From the NCBI GenBank assembly GCA_947452555.1, contig CANGDH010000004.1, positions 206,559-270,558 on the forward strand: a stretch of 64,000 bases of DNA. The letters run 5' to 3'. The notes below the pieces were generated by a model. That model did no database searches. It was not told the DNA's origin and worked only from the letters and a program-made list of their open reading frames with translations. Both the position numbers and the translations under genes were made by a program. Of this stretch, positions 26,752 to 34,916 are shown one piece after another. Source of the DNA: Bacteroidota bacterium. GTDB lineage: Bacteria > Bacteroidota > Bacteroidia > Chitinophagales > Chitinophagaceae. Every line of letters begins with the position of its first letter. Position 1 is the stretch's first letter.

Positions 26752-27334
26752 TTAACGTTGTTCTCCTGTAACACAATAATTAAAAGCACAACCAGCCCAA
26801 ACTAAAGAATAGCAACTTGGTGCACTATACAAACAAGCCATATATTCAATTACTCCCATATTACCTATTGCATTACTCACACAACCATGTATCAAGTTTA
26901 CCTTACATGCAGGAACTAAATTAGATTTAATTTTAAAATCCTCATTGTATTTTTACGATTTTTTCATTTTCAACATTTACGTTATATAAGACTTGATTGT
27001 TCGATTCAATTTTTAAAACGGCTTTAAAAGATTTTTCTCTTATTGAAGATAGAAAAAAATTAGATGTATTACCTCTTTCAACACTAATAATAAAACTATC
27101 TTCTATAAGTTTACTTACTCTGTTTATAAATTCTATCTTTCTTTTAATGATAGTATTAGTAGTTAAAACATCTGATGCTCTAATGTCTAACATTTCAGTT
27201 GCATGAATTACAATTGGTTGATTAACTAGAGTTGAACTAATAGTTGGCTCTTTTGTTCAACTAATTAATATTCCAAAGAATATACAAAATAATTTTATCG
27301 AGGGGTACTGTCTTTGAATTAAATATGATTGCAT
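26752..27334 (-). pseudogene. broken lipoprotein with cysteine-rich C-terminus
   Basis: Read leftward from an ATG at 27334, a signal peptide (IKLFCIFFGILIS) runs straight into a TGA at 27257-27259, exactly where the lipobox cysteine is expected, and then TKEPT. The frame stays open for about 104 codons to a TGA at 26942-26944. Removing one A from the A5 run just before it restores a frame that continues through a Cys-rich tail (CKVNLIHGC, CLYSAPSCYS, AGCAFNYC) to a TAA at 26752-26754. Both lesions must be undone to give a normal lipoprotein. Signal, length and Cys-rich tail resemble the gene at 5117-5845. An internal ATG at 27193 could start an 83-residue fragment, probably meaningless. Sequencing error is an alternative. 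Confidence 0.65.
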
Positions 27335-27343
27335 AAAATTGGT

Positions 27344-27586
27344 TTAAATAATAGATTTTGACGGAGACGTTTGTAAAACTGCAGTAAAGTAATTTGCCTT
27401 AATAATATTTTTAATCCCAATCATAGATATAACGAGTAAAAATGTCAAAGTCAATAATAGAAAAAATTGAACCACGTTTTTGAACCAACTTTGAATTAAA
27501 TATTTATTTACTAAGAAGATGGCTGTAGTTGTGATGATAAGAGAAATGGCAATAAATAAAACTTCTTGTAATCCTAAGCTTAGCAT
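27344..27586 (-). CDS. small hydrophobic membrane protein
   Basis: The likely start is the methionine of MLSLGLQEVLF (about 27586), giving about 80 residues; a GTG 14 codons upstream is the other option. Two strong helices (about 8-27 and 36-57) are separated by a basic turn (NKYLIQSWFKN). No family is recognised. It lies ten bases upstream of the broken Cys-rich lipoprotein gene on the same strand and may belong to the same module. Confidence 0.45.
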   Translation of the reverse strand: MLSLGLQEVLFIAISLIITTTAIFLVNKYLIQSWFKNVVQFFLLLTLTFLLVISMIGIKNIIKANYFTAVLQTSPSKSII

Positions 27587-27730
27587 AAAATTATATTTAA
27601 TAAATTTTGAAATGTAAATAATAAACACACAAATATTGTAATTGGATATTTATAAAATGAAAGTAGGAAAAACTAATCCCTACATTCATTTTAGTTCTGC
27701 ACAATAGAAAATATCCGAACGAATTACTAT

Positions 27731-28557
27731 TTAGTTCTGCGCATAAATCATTACTGGCTTACTGGAGTTTTCATCCATATTGAGTGTTACATAAAATGTC
27801 AAATTAGAACCCCACCCAATTGTAGATCCTCCTCCTAGTTGAATTCCAAATGTTGCTACTCCTGTAATTACAAAAGTAGAAGTAGATGTACTTGCATTAA
27901 ATGAAATTTGAGAAGTTTGCTGGGTCTGCCAACCAAATAATGTGATTCCAGAAAAGTATAATGATGGGCTACCATTGACACTTCCATCTGCATAAGTATT
28001 AAATGCAATGTTCATATTCGCAAATAAACTAGAATTCCCACCTTCCAAAGGACCAAATGTGTAACGATGAAGCCCTGCAGGACCGGGACCGTCGTCTGCT
28101 AATTCATCATTTGCTTTTATAGTATTACCATTAGAAAAATTACTAGTGGAAGTATTAATCGAATTGGATTGTATTGAATTCGAGGATTCATTTTGAATAG
28201 AAGGCGAGTCTACACGAATACCAATAGCAGAGTCTGTGTTTTGCTTCAGGGATTTATACAAATTTGTAAATTCTTCAAGGGTTAATGTTTTAATAACTCT
28301 GGTTTCTTTGTCTGTAGCACTTACTTGCTGGTTCTGAGGACTACCGAATTTTTCTTTTACAAAAACGGAACCTTCATTGCCAACAATTTTTTTGACAGCA
28401 GCAATGGCTTCTTGTTCTGCAATGTTTGAAGCAGTAGTAGCGGTATTGTTAGCGTTGTCAGAATTTGGAATTTGGCTGTCTTTAGTACAGCTAAAAAATG
28501 TTGCACTAATTAAAAAAATGTTGCACTAATTAAAATTGTGATGAATACTTTTTTCAT
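27731..28557 (-). pseudogene. lipoprotein gene disrupted by 20-bp tandem duplication in the signal peptide
   Basis: From the ATG at 28557 the reading MKKVFITILISATFF runs into TAA because a 20-bp segment is repeated at 28493-28535. Removing one copy gives an intact lipobox FFSCTKDSQ and an open frame of about 268 codons to 27731. The mature part has a charged N-terminal region (about 20-110), a Ser/Asn-rich linker, a GPGPAGLHRYTFG motif and a beta-rich C-terminal domain of alternating Ser/Thr/Gly; no family is recognised. As it stands no signal peptide can be made in frame. The duplication could be reversible by slippage, so this may be an off-state rather than a dead gene. Confidence 0.65.
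28493..28535. repeat. 20-bp tandem duplication (2.1 copies) in lipoprotein signal sequence
   Basis: The unit containing TGTTGCACTAATTAAA is repeated at an exact period of 20. Since 20 is not a multiple of three, it shifts the frame of the lipoprotein gene around it. Confidence 0.85.
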
Positions 28558-28719
28558 ATTATTTGTTTTAATGAACTCTAATAACCTGATTAATCGTAAA
28601 CGAATTTTAAGTGTTTATACGTTTCGGCTAAAGTCTATGATTTAAATAGGTAAGAAAATGAAGTTGTAATAAACTATTATAGATAAATGTTTTAGTTGAG
28701 TATATATAAAAATATTGTT

Positions 28720-28840
28720 TTTAATAGCGTTGCTTATGCCCCACAAAATGATAATAAATGATGCAGATAAACAACGTTTTTGAAAAGTGTTGTTTATCGT
28801 CCACAAAATGATATAAAATGTTGCTTATACGCCACGGTTT
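28720..28840. repeat. 60-bp tandem intergenic repeat, second locus
   Basis: CCACAAAATGATA blocks at 28741 and 28801 are exactly 60 bases apart. CAACGTTTTTGAAAAGTGTTG at 28772-28792 is identical to the reverse complement of part of the tract at 7701-7830. The two tracts are therefore the same family in opposite orientation. Confidence 0.8.
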
Positions 28841-28924
28841 AAAAAGCATGAAAAATATGATGCTCAATAAATGTGTTTGTGATTAAAAATATGAGTACGA
28901 TTTATAAACTTTTTTGGATCACAA

Positions 28925-28993
28925 AAAAGTGATACTCACACTATTTAAAAAGTGATACTAGTGAAATTCAAAAAGAGATACTCATACTATTAA
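28925..28993. repeat. 23-bp tandem repeat, three degenerate copies
   Basis: The words GTGATACTCACACTA, GTGATACTAGTGAAA and GAGATACTCATACTA begin at 28929, 28952 and 28975, a period of 23, each preceded by a run of A. Confidence 0.7.
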
Positions 28994-29021
28994 AAAAGAG
29001 CCTCTGTGGAGAGACTCTTTT
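28994..29021. terminator. intrinsic terminator after the TPR protein gene
   Basis: AAAAGAG and CTCTTTT arms, with an additional TCT/AGA pairing inside, form a hairpin with A/T-rich flanks. It lies about 75 bases beyond the stop of the leftward TPR gene and could also stop rightward transcription. Confidence 0.65.
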
Positions 29022-29094
29022 GATATTTTTTATTCTTTAACAAGGAGATAATGCTCAATGTATAAACTAAAATAAAGATCATAGTAAAATGTAA

Positions 29095-29751
29095 TTATCC
29101 TGGCATACGAGAAATGTATTTCTCGATTTCTTTGATTTGATCCACTACTTGCTTAGTTGTTGGCTTGCAAGCTTTTGCTTTGCGGAAATAATCTTTTGCG
29201 GCGCGGAACTCACGCTTATTCATGAAAATTTGGCACATGCTTAAAAAAGCAACCGCCTCAGATTCTTTGTCAGGAATTCCTGCACGAATTGCTGCACGAA
29301 TATAGGCTTCCCCTTGTTTGGTATCCCCTTTTTGCATGGACATCATTCCTAATTGTAATTTGTTAGCACCTTCTGCTTCAGGCATAGCAGAACCTAATTC
29401 GCTACTTCTTTTTAAATGCTTCTCCGCAGTATCAAAGTCTTGGTTAGCCATAGCAAGGTTACCCTTAATCGTGTAATAGGTACTTCTTACTGGAGTATAT
29501 AACAACTGTGGGAACCAGATAGTAGACAAAATACGCTCTACTTCTGCCATATCCCCTGCTTCCATTGGAGCTTGAATTAAACGAAGTGGTCCAATAAAGA
29601 AATGGCTCGCAATTCCAATTAATGCGATAAAGTATAATGGAAATACAGGCCAAAAACCTGCAAGACCAGACAATTCTAGACCTAAACCAGCTGCTACTGC
29701 AACTAGGCTCAACCAAAATCGAAACTTAATAATTATGTTATAAAAACCCAT
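29095..29751 (-). CDS. membrane-anchored TPR protein
   Basis: The 218-residue protein has two N-terminal helices (about 10-30 and 33-55) and a cytoplasmic or periplasmic solenoid of about four TPR-like repeats from about 87 on (YYTIKGNLAMANQDFDTAEKHLKRSSELG, KLQLGMMSMQKGDTKQGEAYIRAAIRAG, FLSMCQIFMNKREFRAAKDYFRKAKACKP). TPRs mediate protein contacts, so the role is likely scaffolding; no specific partner is suggested by the neighbours. The gene is monocistronic. Confidence 0.75.
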   Translation of the reverse strand: MGFYNIIIKFRFWLSLVAVAAGLGLELSGLAGFWPVFPLYFIALIGIASHFFIGPLRLIQAPMEAGDMAEVERILSTIWFPQLLYTPVRSTYYTIKGNLAMANQDFDTAEKHLKRSSELGSAMPEAEGANKLQLGMMSMQKGDTKQGEAYIRAAIRAGIPDKESEAVAFLSMCQIFMNKREFRAAKDYFRKAKACKPTTKQVVDQIKEIEKYISRMPG

Positions 29752-29832
29752 ATTGTTTTGTATTAAAATCTGAAAATCATGATTTAGAGGTGTAAAGATA
29801 CCAAATTATAGTGTCACTTAAAAAGAAGTAGT

Positions 29833-29840
29833 TATTTTTG
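29833..29840 (+). promoter_or_regulatory. -7 element (TATTTTTG) of tRNA-Arg
   Basis: TATTTTTG fits TAnnTTTG and ends 26 bases before the mature 5' end of the tRNA, a reasonable spacing for a short leader. The -33 box is not clear. Confidence 0.4.
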
Positions 29841-29866
29841 CACTCCTCGGTTATTTAACAGCCGCT

Positions 29867-29938
29867 GGTCCCGTAGTTCAATGGATAGAACGGATGTTTC
29901 CTAAACATTAAATGCAGGTTCGATTCCTGCCGGGACCA
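29867..29938 (+). tRNA. tRNA-Arg (anticodon CCT)
   Basis: A complete cloverleaf can be drawn: acceptor GGTCCCG/CGGGACC, D-stem GTTC/GAAC with loop AATGGATA, anticodon stem GATGT/ACATT with loop TTCCTAA (anticodon CCT, reading AGG), short variable loop, T-stem GCAGG/CCTGC with loop TTCGATT, and discriminator A. The 3' CCA is not encoded in place. It is the only tRNA in the window. Two tandem copies of its T-arm/acceptor end follow directly. Confidence 0.93.
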
Positions 29939-29940
29939 CA

Positions 29941-30036
29941 ATTGATATTAATTTGAGAGCAGGCTTTTCAAGTCCTGCCGGGACCACAATTGATATTAAT
30001 TTGAGAGCAGGCTTTTCAAGTCCTGCCGGGACCACA
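29941..30036. repeat. 48-bp tandem repeat carrying tRNA 3'-end fragments
   Basis: Two identical 48-base units (29941-29988, 29989-30036) each end CCTGCCGGGACCACA, the same bases that end the tRNA-Arg gene just upstream. Each unit has a modified T-arm (GCAGG, longer loop, CCTGC) but no D or anticodon arm, so they are not tRNA genes. They look like duplicated attachment-site or slippage copies of the tRNA 3' end. Confidence 0.85.
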
Positions 30037-30042
30037 ATCACC

Positions 30043-30438
30043 CTACCCTTCGTATAATTCTAAAGGCAAACCATCAGGGTCTGCGAAGAAGGTGAATTTT
30101 TTATTAGTTAAAGTATCTATGCTAATAGGCTCGCAAGTAACTCCTTTTAAATTTAATGCGGCAATAGAAGCTTCTATATCATTCACACTAAAAGCCAAAT
30201 GTCTTAAACCACAAGCTTCTGGTTGGGAAGGTCGTGCAGCTGGATTAGGAAATGAAAATAGTTCAATGATATAATGTCCATTCAGCGCTAAATCTAATTT
30301 ATAGGAATCGCGCTCCGCGCGATAAGTTTCTTTAACAATGGTAAAGCCTAACACTTTGGTATAAAAGGTTTTTGAAACTTCATAATGAGCGCAAATGATA
30401 GCGATATGATGGACTGCTTTTAAATTAACGTTGTTCAT
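30043..30438 (-). CDS. VOC/glyoxalase-fold metalloprotein (YaeR/SMU1112c type)
   Basis: The 131-residue protein is one VOC domain with two beta-alpha-beta-beta-beta units. LKAVHHIAIICAHYEVSKTFYTKVLGF, DLALNGHYIIELFSFPNP, EACGLRHLAFSVNDIEAS and FFADPDGLPLELYE match the E. coli YaeR group closely. Metal ligands are likely H11 or H12, E60, H79 and E129. Substrate is unknown for this group. It stands alone between tRNA-Arg and the two-component genes, and ends a few bases from the tRNA 3'-end repeats. Confidence 0.88.
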   Translation of the reverse strand: MNNVNLKAVHHIAIICAHYEVSKTFYTKVLGFTIVKETYRAERDSYKLDLALNGHYIIELFSFPNPAARPSQPEACGLRHLAFSVNDIEASIAALNLKGVTCEPISIDTLTNKKFTFFADPDGLPLELYEG

Positions 30439-30473
30439 ATATTAGTTATAAAGATATCATAAATACACAAAAA

Positions 30474-30522
30474 AACCACCTTAACAAAAACTGCTCCCCC
30501 AAACAGTTTCGCCAAGATGGTT
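30474..30522 (-). terminator. terminator of the two-component operon (leftward)
   Basis: An outer stem AACCACCTT / AAGATGGTT (one mismatch) encloses an inner stem AAACTG / CAGTTT. Read leftward it ends in a T-run. It lies about 140 bases beyond the response-regulator stop codon. Confidence 0.6.
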
Positions 30523-30664
30523 CAATAGATTAGATAGACCTAATCACAGATAAAAGTACAGACAGAAATCGAGACTTTATTCCGTAGATTTACTGAATTT
30601 GAGCATAAAATAATGAGAGTCAATAGAAACCGATGTGTTAATTAATAAAATGATAATGCCCTTA

Positions 30665-31333
30665 TTAATAGAAACCAATGATCTTATTCGAATAAGCATA
30701 TGCTACTAAACCAGCTACACTTTTTACATTCATGCGCTCCATAATTCTTGCTCTGTGGGATTCGATAGTGCGATGTCCTAGGTTTAATTTGTCGGCAATT
30801 TCTTTGCTATTAAAATCTCGGCAAACAAGGCCAATAACTTCTTTTTCTCTATCAGTAAAATCTATAACAGCTTCTGGATAAGGCCTGTAGTCTGAATTAC
30901 TCAATAATTCCATCATATGACTATTTGTGGACGCAGGAAAATACACACGGTCATGAATCACTACACTATCAATGGCTTCGAAAAGTTCTTCCTTGGACGT
31001 GTTCTTGTCTAAGTAGCCCATGCAGCCTGCATTCAACATTTGCAACATCACAGTGTCTTCTGAGTGCATGGATAGCGCTATGGATCGTGAAATCAAACCA
31101 AGCGCAGTAATTTTCTTAATGGCGACAATTCCATTCATAATTGGCATACCAATATCAACAATCAAAATATCTGGCTCGTGTTCCAATGCCAAATCAATTA
31201 ATTCTTTTCCGTTGGAGGCTTCCGCTACCACTCTGTACTTGCTATTGGAATGCAGCACATTTAATAAACCCTCCCTGTAAAAAGGATGGTCGTCTGCAAT
31301 AATAATTGTTATAGGATTATGGAAAGATGACAT
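30665..31333 (-). CDS. NarL/LuxR-type response regulator
   Basis: The 222-residue protein has a receiver domain (about 8-125) with acidic pocket D14/D15, phospho-acceptor D60 (ILIVDIGMP) and lysine in GYLDKNTS, and a C-terminal LuxR helix-turn-helix (about 155-218; FTDREKEVIGLVCRDFNSKEIADKLNLGHRTIESHRARIMERM). It should be phosphorylated by the kinase encoded 49 bases upstream on the same strand and bind DNA as a dimer. The regulon is unknown; proximity to the polysaccharide locus is suggestive only. Confidence 0.93.
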   Translation of the reverse strand: MSSFHNPITIIIADDHPFYREGLLNVLHSNSKYRVVAEASNGKELIDLALEHEPDILIVDIGMPIMNGIVAIKKITALGLISRSIALSMHSEDTVMLQMLNAGCMGYLDKNTSKEELFEAIDSVVIHDRVYFPASTNSHMMELLSNSDYRPYPEAVIDFTDREKEVIGLVCRDFNSKEIADKLNLGHRTIESHRARIMERMNVKSVAGLVAYAYSNKIIGFY

Positions 31334-31382
31334 AAGCAGTATTTATTTAGCTCGCAACAGTTGTAATTAATTGGGAGATTTA

Positions 31383-32138
31383 TTAACTGGAAATTTTATT
31401 AATTGGAATACGAATATTATATCTAGTTCCTTTTCCCGATTCTTCTGAAGTATTCATAGTGCCATGTAAAAAATCGATTCTATTTTGAATGCCAAATAAA
31501 CCAAGCCCCATTTTATGTTCAGATTGAATTTTCTTTATATCAAACCCAATGCCATCGTCTGCAGTACGAATTAATAATTTATTATCAACTTTAGAAAGTT
31601 CAATTCTAAGTGTATTTGCTTTAGCGTGCTTAATGGTATTTAAAATAATCTCTTGTAACATACGATACACTTGATTGTTTTGCTCTGCAGGAAATTGCAC
31701 AATATCAATTTCTGTAAAAATAATTTTAAGTTGGCCGCTATAGTTAACAGTATGAATATAATTATTAATGGCGTCTTGAAAAGACAAGTCCATTACAGAA
31801 AGTGGTGCTAAAATTTTTGCCATGCCTCTCACTTGTGAAACACATTTGTCGAGTGCTTCGATACAAGAAACTAAATGTTCGGGGTTATTGGTTTGCAAAA
31901 CGTCAAGCCTCATTTTAACACTAGACAAATAAGGGCCAATCTCGTTATGCAATTCGGTGGCAATATTATTTCTTTCTAATTCGGAAGCGTTAATTTCTGC
32001 ATTCAATTTGTCAAGCTGCAACTGACGAAACAATCTATGTTGCTTAAAAATATTTAAGAAAATGTACAAAAGAATAATTGCTATAAAAATAACAATAAAG
32101 CCAAATGCTATAAAAACTGTTCTTTCTTGGGGCGTCAT
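31383..32138 (-). CDS. sensor histidine kinase (HisKA_3 type)
   Basis: The 251-residue protein has one N-terminal helix (about 8-30), no periplasmic sensor domain, a dimerisation/phospho-acceptor helix with ERNNIATELHNEIGPYLSSVK (H64) and a HATPase domain with N-box EIILNTIKHAKAN, G1 DDGIGFD and G2 GLGLFGIQNRI. Such short NarX/DegS-like kinases sense through the membrane or through a partner. It forms an operon with the following LuxR-type regulator. Confidence 0.92.
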   Translation of the reverse strand: MTPQERTVFIAFGFIVIFIAIILLYIFLNIFKQHRLFRQLQLDKLNAEINASELERNNIATELHNEIGPYLSSVKMRLDVLQTNNPEHLVSCIEALDKCVSQVRGMAKILAPLSVMDLSFQDAINNYIHTVNYSGQLKIIFTEIDIVQFPAEQNNQVYRMLQEIILNTIKHAKANTLRIELSKVDNKLLIRTADDGIGFDIKKIQSEHKMGLGLFGIQNRIDFLHGTMNTSEESGKGTRYNIRIPINKISS

Positions 32139-32253
32139 AATATTGCTAGCCTATCTGCTAAGTAAGATAATATAATACAAGTTGCAGAACAAACTATACC
32201 AAATATATTAGTAAATCCGATCCCAGCATTCCGTATATCTACTGAATCTTCTA

Positions 32254-33009
32254 TTATTTACTGTTACCCCATTTTTGTTTGATCACCAATGGTATAAATA
32301 GAGGAGCTTCCATAAAGTAGCGGCGGAATAAACGCTTGGGTTCTTGGGCGAATCGGTAGAGCCATTCCAAACCAGCTTTGTGCATCCATTTTGGAGAGCG
32401 CTTTGCCAAGCCAGCCATTACTTCAAAGGCTCCACCAATCCCTACACAGAGAGGGGTTTTAAGCACTGCTCTATTTTGAGCAATCCAAATATCTTGTTTG
32501 GGAGCGGTCAGACTCACTAATAAAACATCGGCGCCCGCTGCGTTAACGGCGTTCACCATGCGCTGGTTTTCGTCGGCACTAAACACTTTCATAAAAGGAG
32601 GAACATAAATTCCAACAATACGACAATGCGGATATTTTTGTAAAATGACTTGTTTTAACTGCTCCCCCACACCAGGACTAGCCCCTAATAAAAAAATACT
32701 AAAGTCTTTTTGCGCGCAGAGGGCCACTAAGTCAGGAAGTAAATCCAAACCAGTAATTCTTTCAATAATAGGAGTGCCTAAAAAAACCGAGGACCACTGC
32801 ATAGGAACGCTATCACAAATCACGAATTCTGAATTATTATACACCTGTTTCACCTCTTCCTTCTTTAATGCAGCCAAAATAGAATTGACGGGCGTGATGC
32901 TCACTTGTGCAAATTGTTTATTGACAATACAGTCCGAGAAGGCTGCTAGCAAGTTCGTGTTTGAAATAGAACTTACTTGAATACCTAATATGTCAACTTT
33001 GGGATGCAT
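32254..33009 (-). CDS. WecG/TagA/CpsF family glycosyltransferase (GT26)
   Basis: From the ATG at 33009 this is a 251-residue protein; a TTG two codons upstream is less likely. GT26 landmarks are present: VSITPVNSILAALK, CDSVPMQWSSVFLG, ITGLDLLPDLV, FLLGASPGVGEQLKQ, DVLLVSLTAPKQDIWIAQNRA and CVGIGGAFEVMAGLAKRSPKWMHKAGLEWLYRFAQEPKRLFRRY. These enzymes add a second sugar to a lipid-linked primer on the cytoplasmic face. It follows the FlaA1/CapD-type gene by a few bases and is probably cotranscribed. Confidence 0.92.
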   Translation of the reverse strand: MHPKVDILGIQVSSISNTNLLAAFSDCIVNKQFAQVSITPVNSILAALKKEEVKQVYNNSEFVICDSVPMQWSSVFLGTPIIERITGLDLLPDLVALCAQKDFSIFLLGASPGVGEQLKQVILQKYPHCRIVGIYVPPFMKVFSADENQRMVNAVNAAGADVLLVSLTAPKQDIWIAQNRAVLKTPLCVGIGGAFEVMAGLAKRSPKWMHKAGLEWLYRFAQEPKRLFRRYFMEAPLFIPLVIKQKWGNSK

Positions 33010-33020
33010 GCGCAAATATA

Positions 33021-34916
33021 CTATTTCGCAATAGAAATCACTGCGGCGTCTAGTTTTTCGTAGACGCTATTATTACTAATGTATTCAGGAACAAGTTCTT
33101 TCATTTTACGCACCAGCATCATTTCGTCGTTGCTTGATGTTAGAATAGCTTCAAGTTCAATGGTGCACAGTTTGATTTGATCAAAGTGTACATCACGCAC
33201 TTTAGCAATCATGATTTTGTCATGATAGGTTTGCGTAGTGTTTTCTTCGTCGTTCAATAATTCCTCGTATAATTTTTCACCAGGGCGTAAGCCGCTGTAG
33301 GTAATGTTCACGTCAATATTTGGAATCATACCATATAAACGAATCATCTTTTTAGCTAGATCAGAAATGGCTACTGGTTGACCCATGTCAAAAACAAAAA
33401 TCTCCCCACCATTACCCATACTACCCGCTTCCAATACTAATTGACAGGCTTCCGGAATGGTCATAAAATAACGCGTGATATTAGGATGTGTAACGGTAAC
33501 CGGACCGCCCTTTTCAATTTGTTCTTTGAACCTATTAATAACCGAACCATTAGAACCTAACACATTACCAAAACGAGTGGTGATGAACTTGGTAGCCAAA
33601 TTAGTTTCCTGAGACAAGCCTTGTACATACATTTCAGCCATACGCTTACTCGCACCCATTACGTTGGTAGGATTCACGGCTTTGTCGGTAGAAATCATCA
33701 CAAAACGCTCGGCACCATGCTTAACAGCTAAGTCAGAAATTACTTTCACGCCAATCACATTATTACGAACAGCTTCAGTAGGGCAAAGCTCCATCATAGG
33801 AACATGCTTATAAGCAGCCGCGTGATATACATATTGAGGTTTAAATTCCTCAAACATATTACTCATTCTAGTAGCGTTGGTAACGTCCGCTAAATAACTA
33901 ATACAATTTACCCTAGTGCCGTTCTCTTGTAATTCTAATTCTAAATGATGCAAAGGCGTTTCAGCCTGATCACATAAAATAATAAATTCAGGATTATAAG
34001 GAAGTAACTGACGCACAATTTCAGAACCAATAGAACCAGCAGCACCTGTAACTAAAATACGCTTGCCTTTAATTTGCGCTCTAATTTGGTTATTATTAAT
34101 ATGAATAGGATCACGCTCTAATAGATCTTCAATTTTAATAGACTGCAATTGACGGCTACTAAATTTACCCTCGGCCCATTTTTGATAAGGAGGAACACTT
34201 AATACTTTAATGTCATGGTCTAAACAAAAGTCAACCAATTCGTTTTTACGCTTGGTAGGCAAGGTATAGCTGGCAATAACCAATTCGTCAATGGGTTGCA
34301 GTGTAACTAATTCCTTGAATTCATTAAAAGAAATAATGGGAGCGCCATTTAAATTTTTGCTGCCCTTCTTTTTATCGTCGTCAATAAAAGCTACCACATG
34401 AATATTCGCTTGGCCGTCATTTTCTAACACTCTTTGTGTAGCCACTCCCGTGTCGGCAGCACCAAAAATAACAACACTCTTTTTCTTCATCTTATAGTTC
34501 TTCGCATAGGCAAATAAGTATTTCACCAAAACACGATAACTAATTAAAAAAAAATAACTAAAAGTGGCATATAAGGAAATTACTAAATTGGATAAAGTAA
34601 GTATTTTACTAAAACCTAAAGCAACGGTATTAATAACTAAAAGTGTAAAAGAAGAAAGTGTAATGGCAATGGCGATTCTAAAAGCGTCCTGCACCCCTGT
34701 GTATCTAACAATACCGGTATAAGATTTAGTAGTTGTAAAAACCAACGCATTAACTAGTAAAACTAAAAAAACAGCATTCACCACATGCTCCCAATCAAAG
34801 GTATGTAATGCAACGTTTTGCTGAATCAAAATGGCAATAAAAAGCGCAGCGGCAGTAGCCCCTAAATCGAGAATTAGAATTACAAATTTTGGTACGACAC
34901 TAAAATTTTTAAACAT
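33021..34916 (-). CDS. FlaA1/CapD/WbpM-type nucleotide-sugar 4,6-dehydratase/epimerase
   Basis: The ATG at 34916 gives 631 residues; a TTG seven codons upstream is the alternative. Four or five N-terminal helices (about 8-130) anchor the protein, a first Rossmann fold (VVIFGAADTGVATQRVL, about 147-163) follows, and the catalytic SDR domain starts at RILVTGAAGSIGSEIVRQL (about 287). The active site reads STDKAVNPTNVMGASKR, with methionine in place of the usual tyrosine, as is normal in this family. Members convert UDP-GlcNAc into 4-keto-6-deoxy sugars. With GT26 it forms a unit separate from the main locus. Confidence 0.92.
   Translation of the reverse strand: MFKNFSVVPKFVILILDLGATAAALFIAILIQQNVALHTFDWEHVVNAVFLVLLVNALVFTTTKSYTGIVRYTGVQDAFRIAIAITLSSFTLLVINTVALGFSKILTLSNLVISLYATFSYFFLISYRVLVKYLFAYAKNYKMKKKSVVIFGAADTGVATQRVLENDGQANIHVVAFIDDDKKKGSKNLNGAPIISFNEFKELVTLQPIDELVIASYTLPTKRKNELVDFCLDHDIKVLSVPPYQKWAEGKFSSRQLQSIKIEDLLERDPIHINNNQIRAQIKGKRILVTGAAGSIGSEIVRQLLPYNPEFIILCDQAETPLHHLELELQENGTRVNCISYLADVTNATRMSNMFEEFKPQYVYHAAAYKHVPMMELCPTEAVRNNVIGVKVISDLAVKHGAERFVMISTDKAVNPTNVMGASKRMAEMYVQGLSQETNLATKFITTRFGNVLGSNGSVINRFKEQIEKGGPVTVTHPNITRYFMTIPEACQLVLEAGSMGNGGEIFVFDMGQPVAISDLAKKMIRLYGMIPNIDVNITYSGLRPGEKLYEELLNDEENTTQTYHDKIMIAKVRDVHFDQIKLCTIELEAILTSSNDEMMLVRKMKELVPEYISNNSVYEKLDAAVISIAK

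Larger units (their letters stand above)
28558..29094. other. 537-base gene-free stretch with two repeat tracts and a terminator
   Basis: No ORF is credible here. It holds a 60-bp-period repeat tract (about 28720-28840), a 23-bp tandem repeat (28925-28993) and a terminator hairpin (28994-29021). The remainder is plain AT-rich sequence, including the upstream region of the broken lipoprotein gene. Confidence 0.6.

Noticed and set aside
27257..27259. TGA as selenocysteine or reassigned codon
   Set aside because: TGA is used as a normal stop elsewhere, no SECIS-like hairpin was seen, and a second lesion in the same gene favours decay or sequencing error.
29941..30036. Two further tRNA genes
   Set aside because: Only a T-arm and acceptor end are present; there is no D-arm or anticodon arm.
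32645..32980. Rightward 111-residue ORF within the GT26 gene
   Set aside because: It is antisense to conserved WecG motifs and has no recognisable features.
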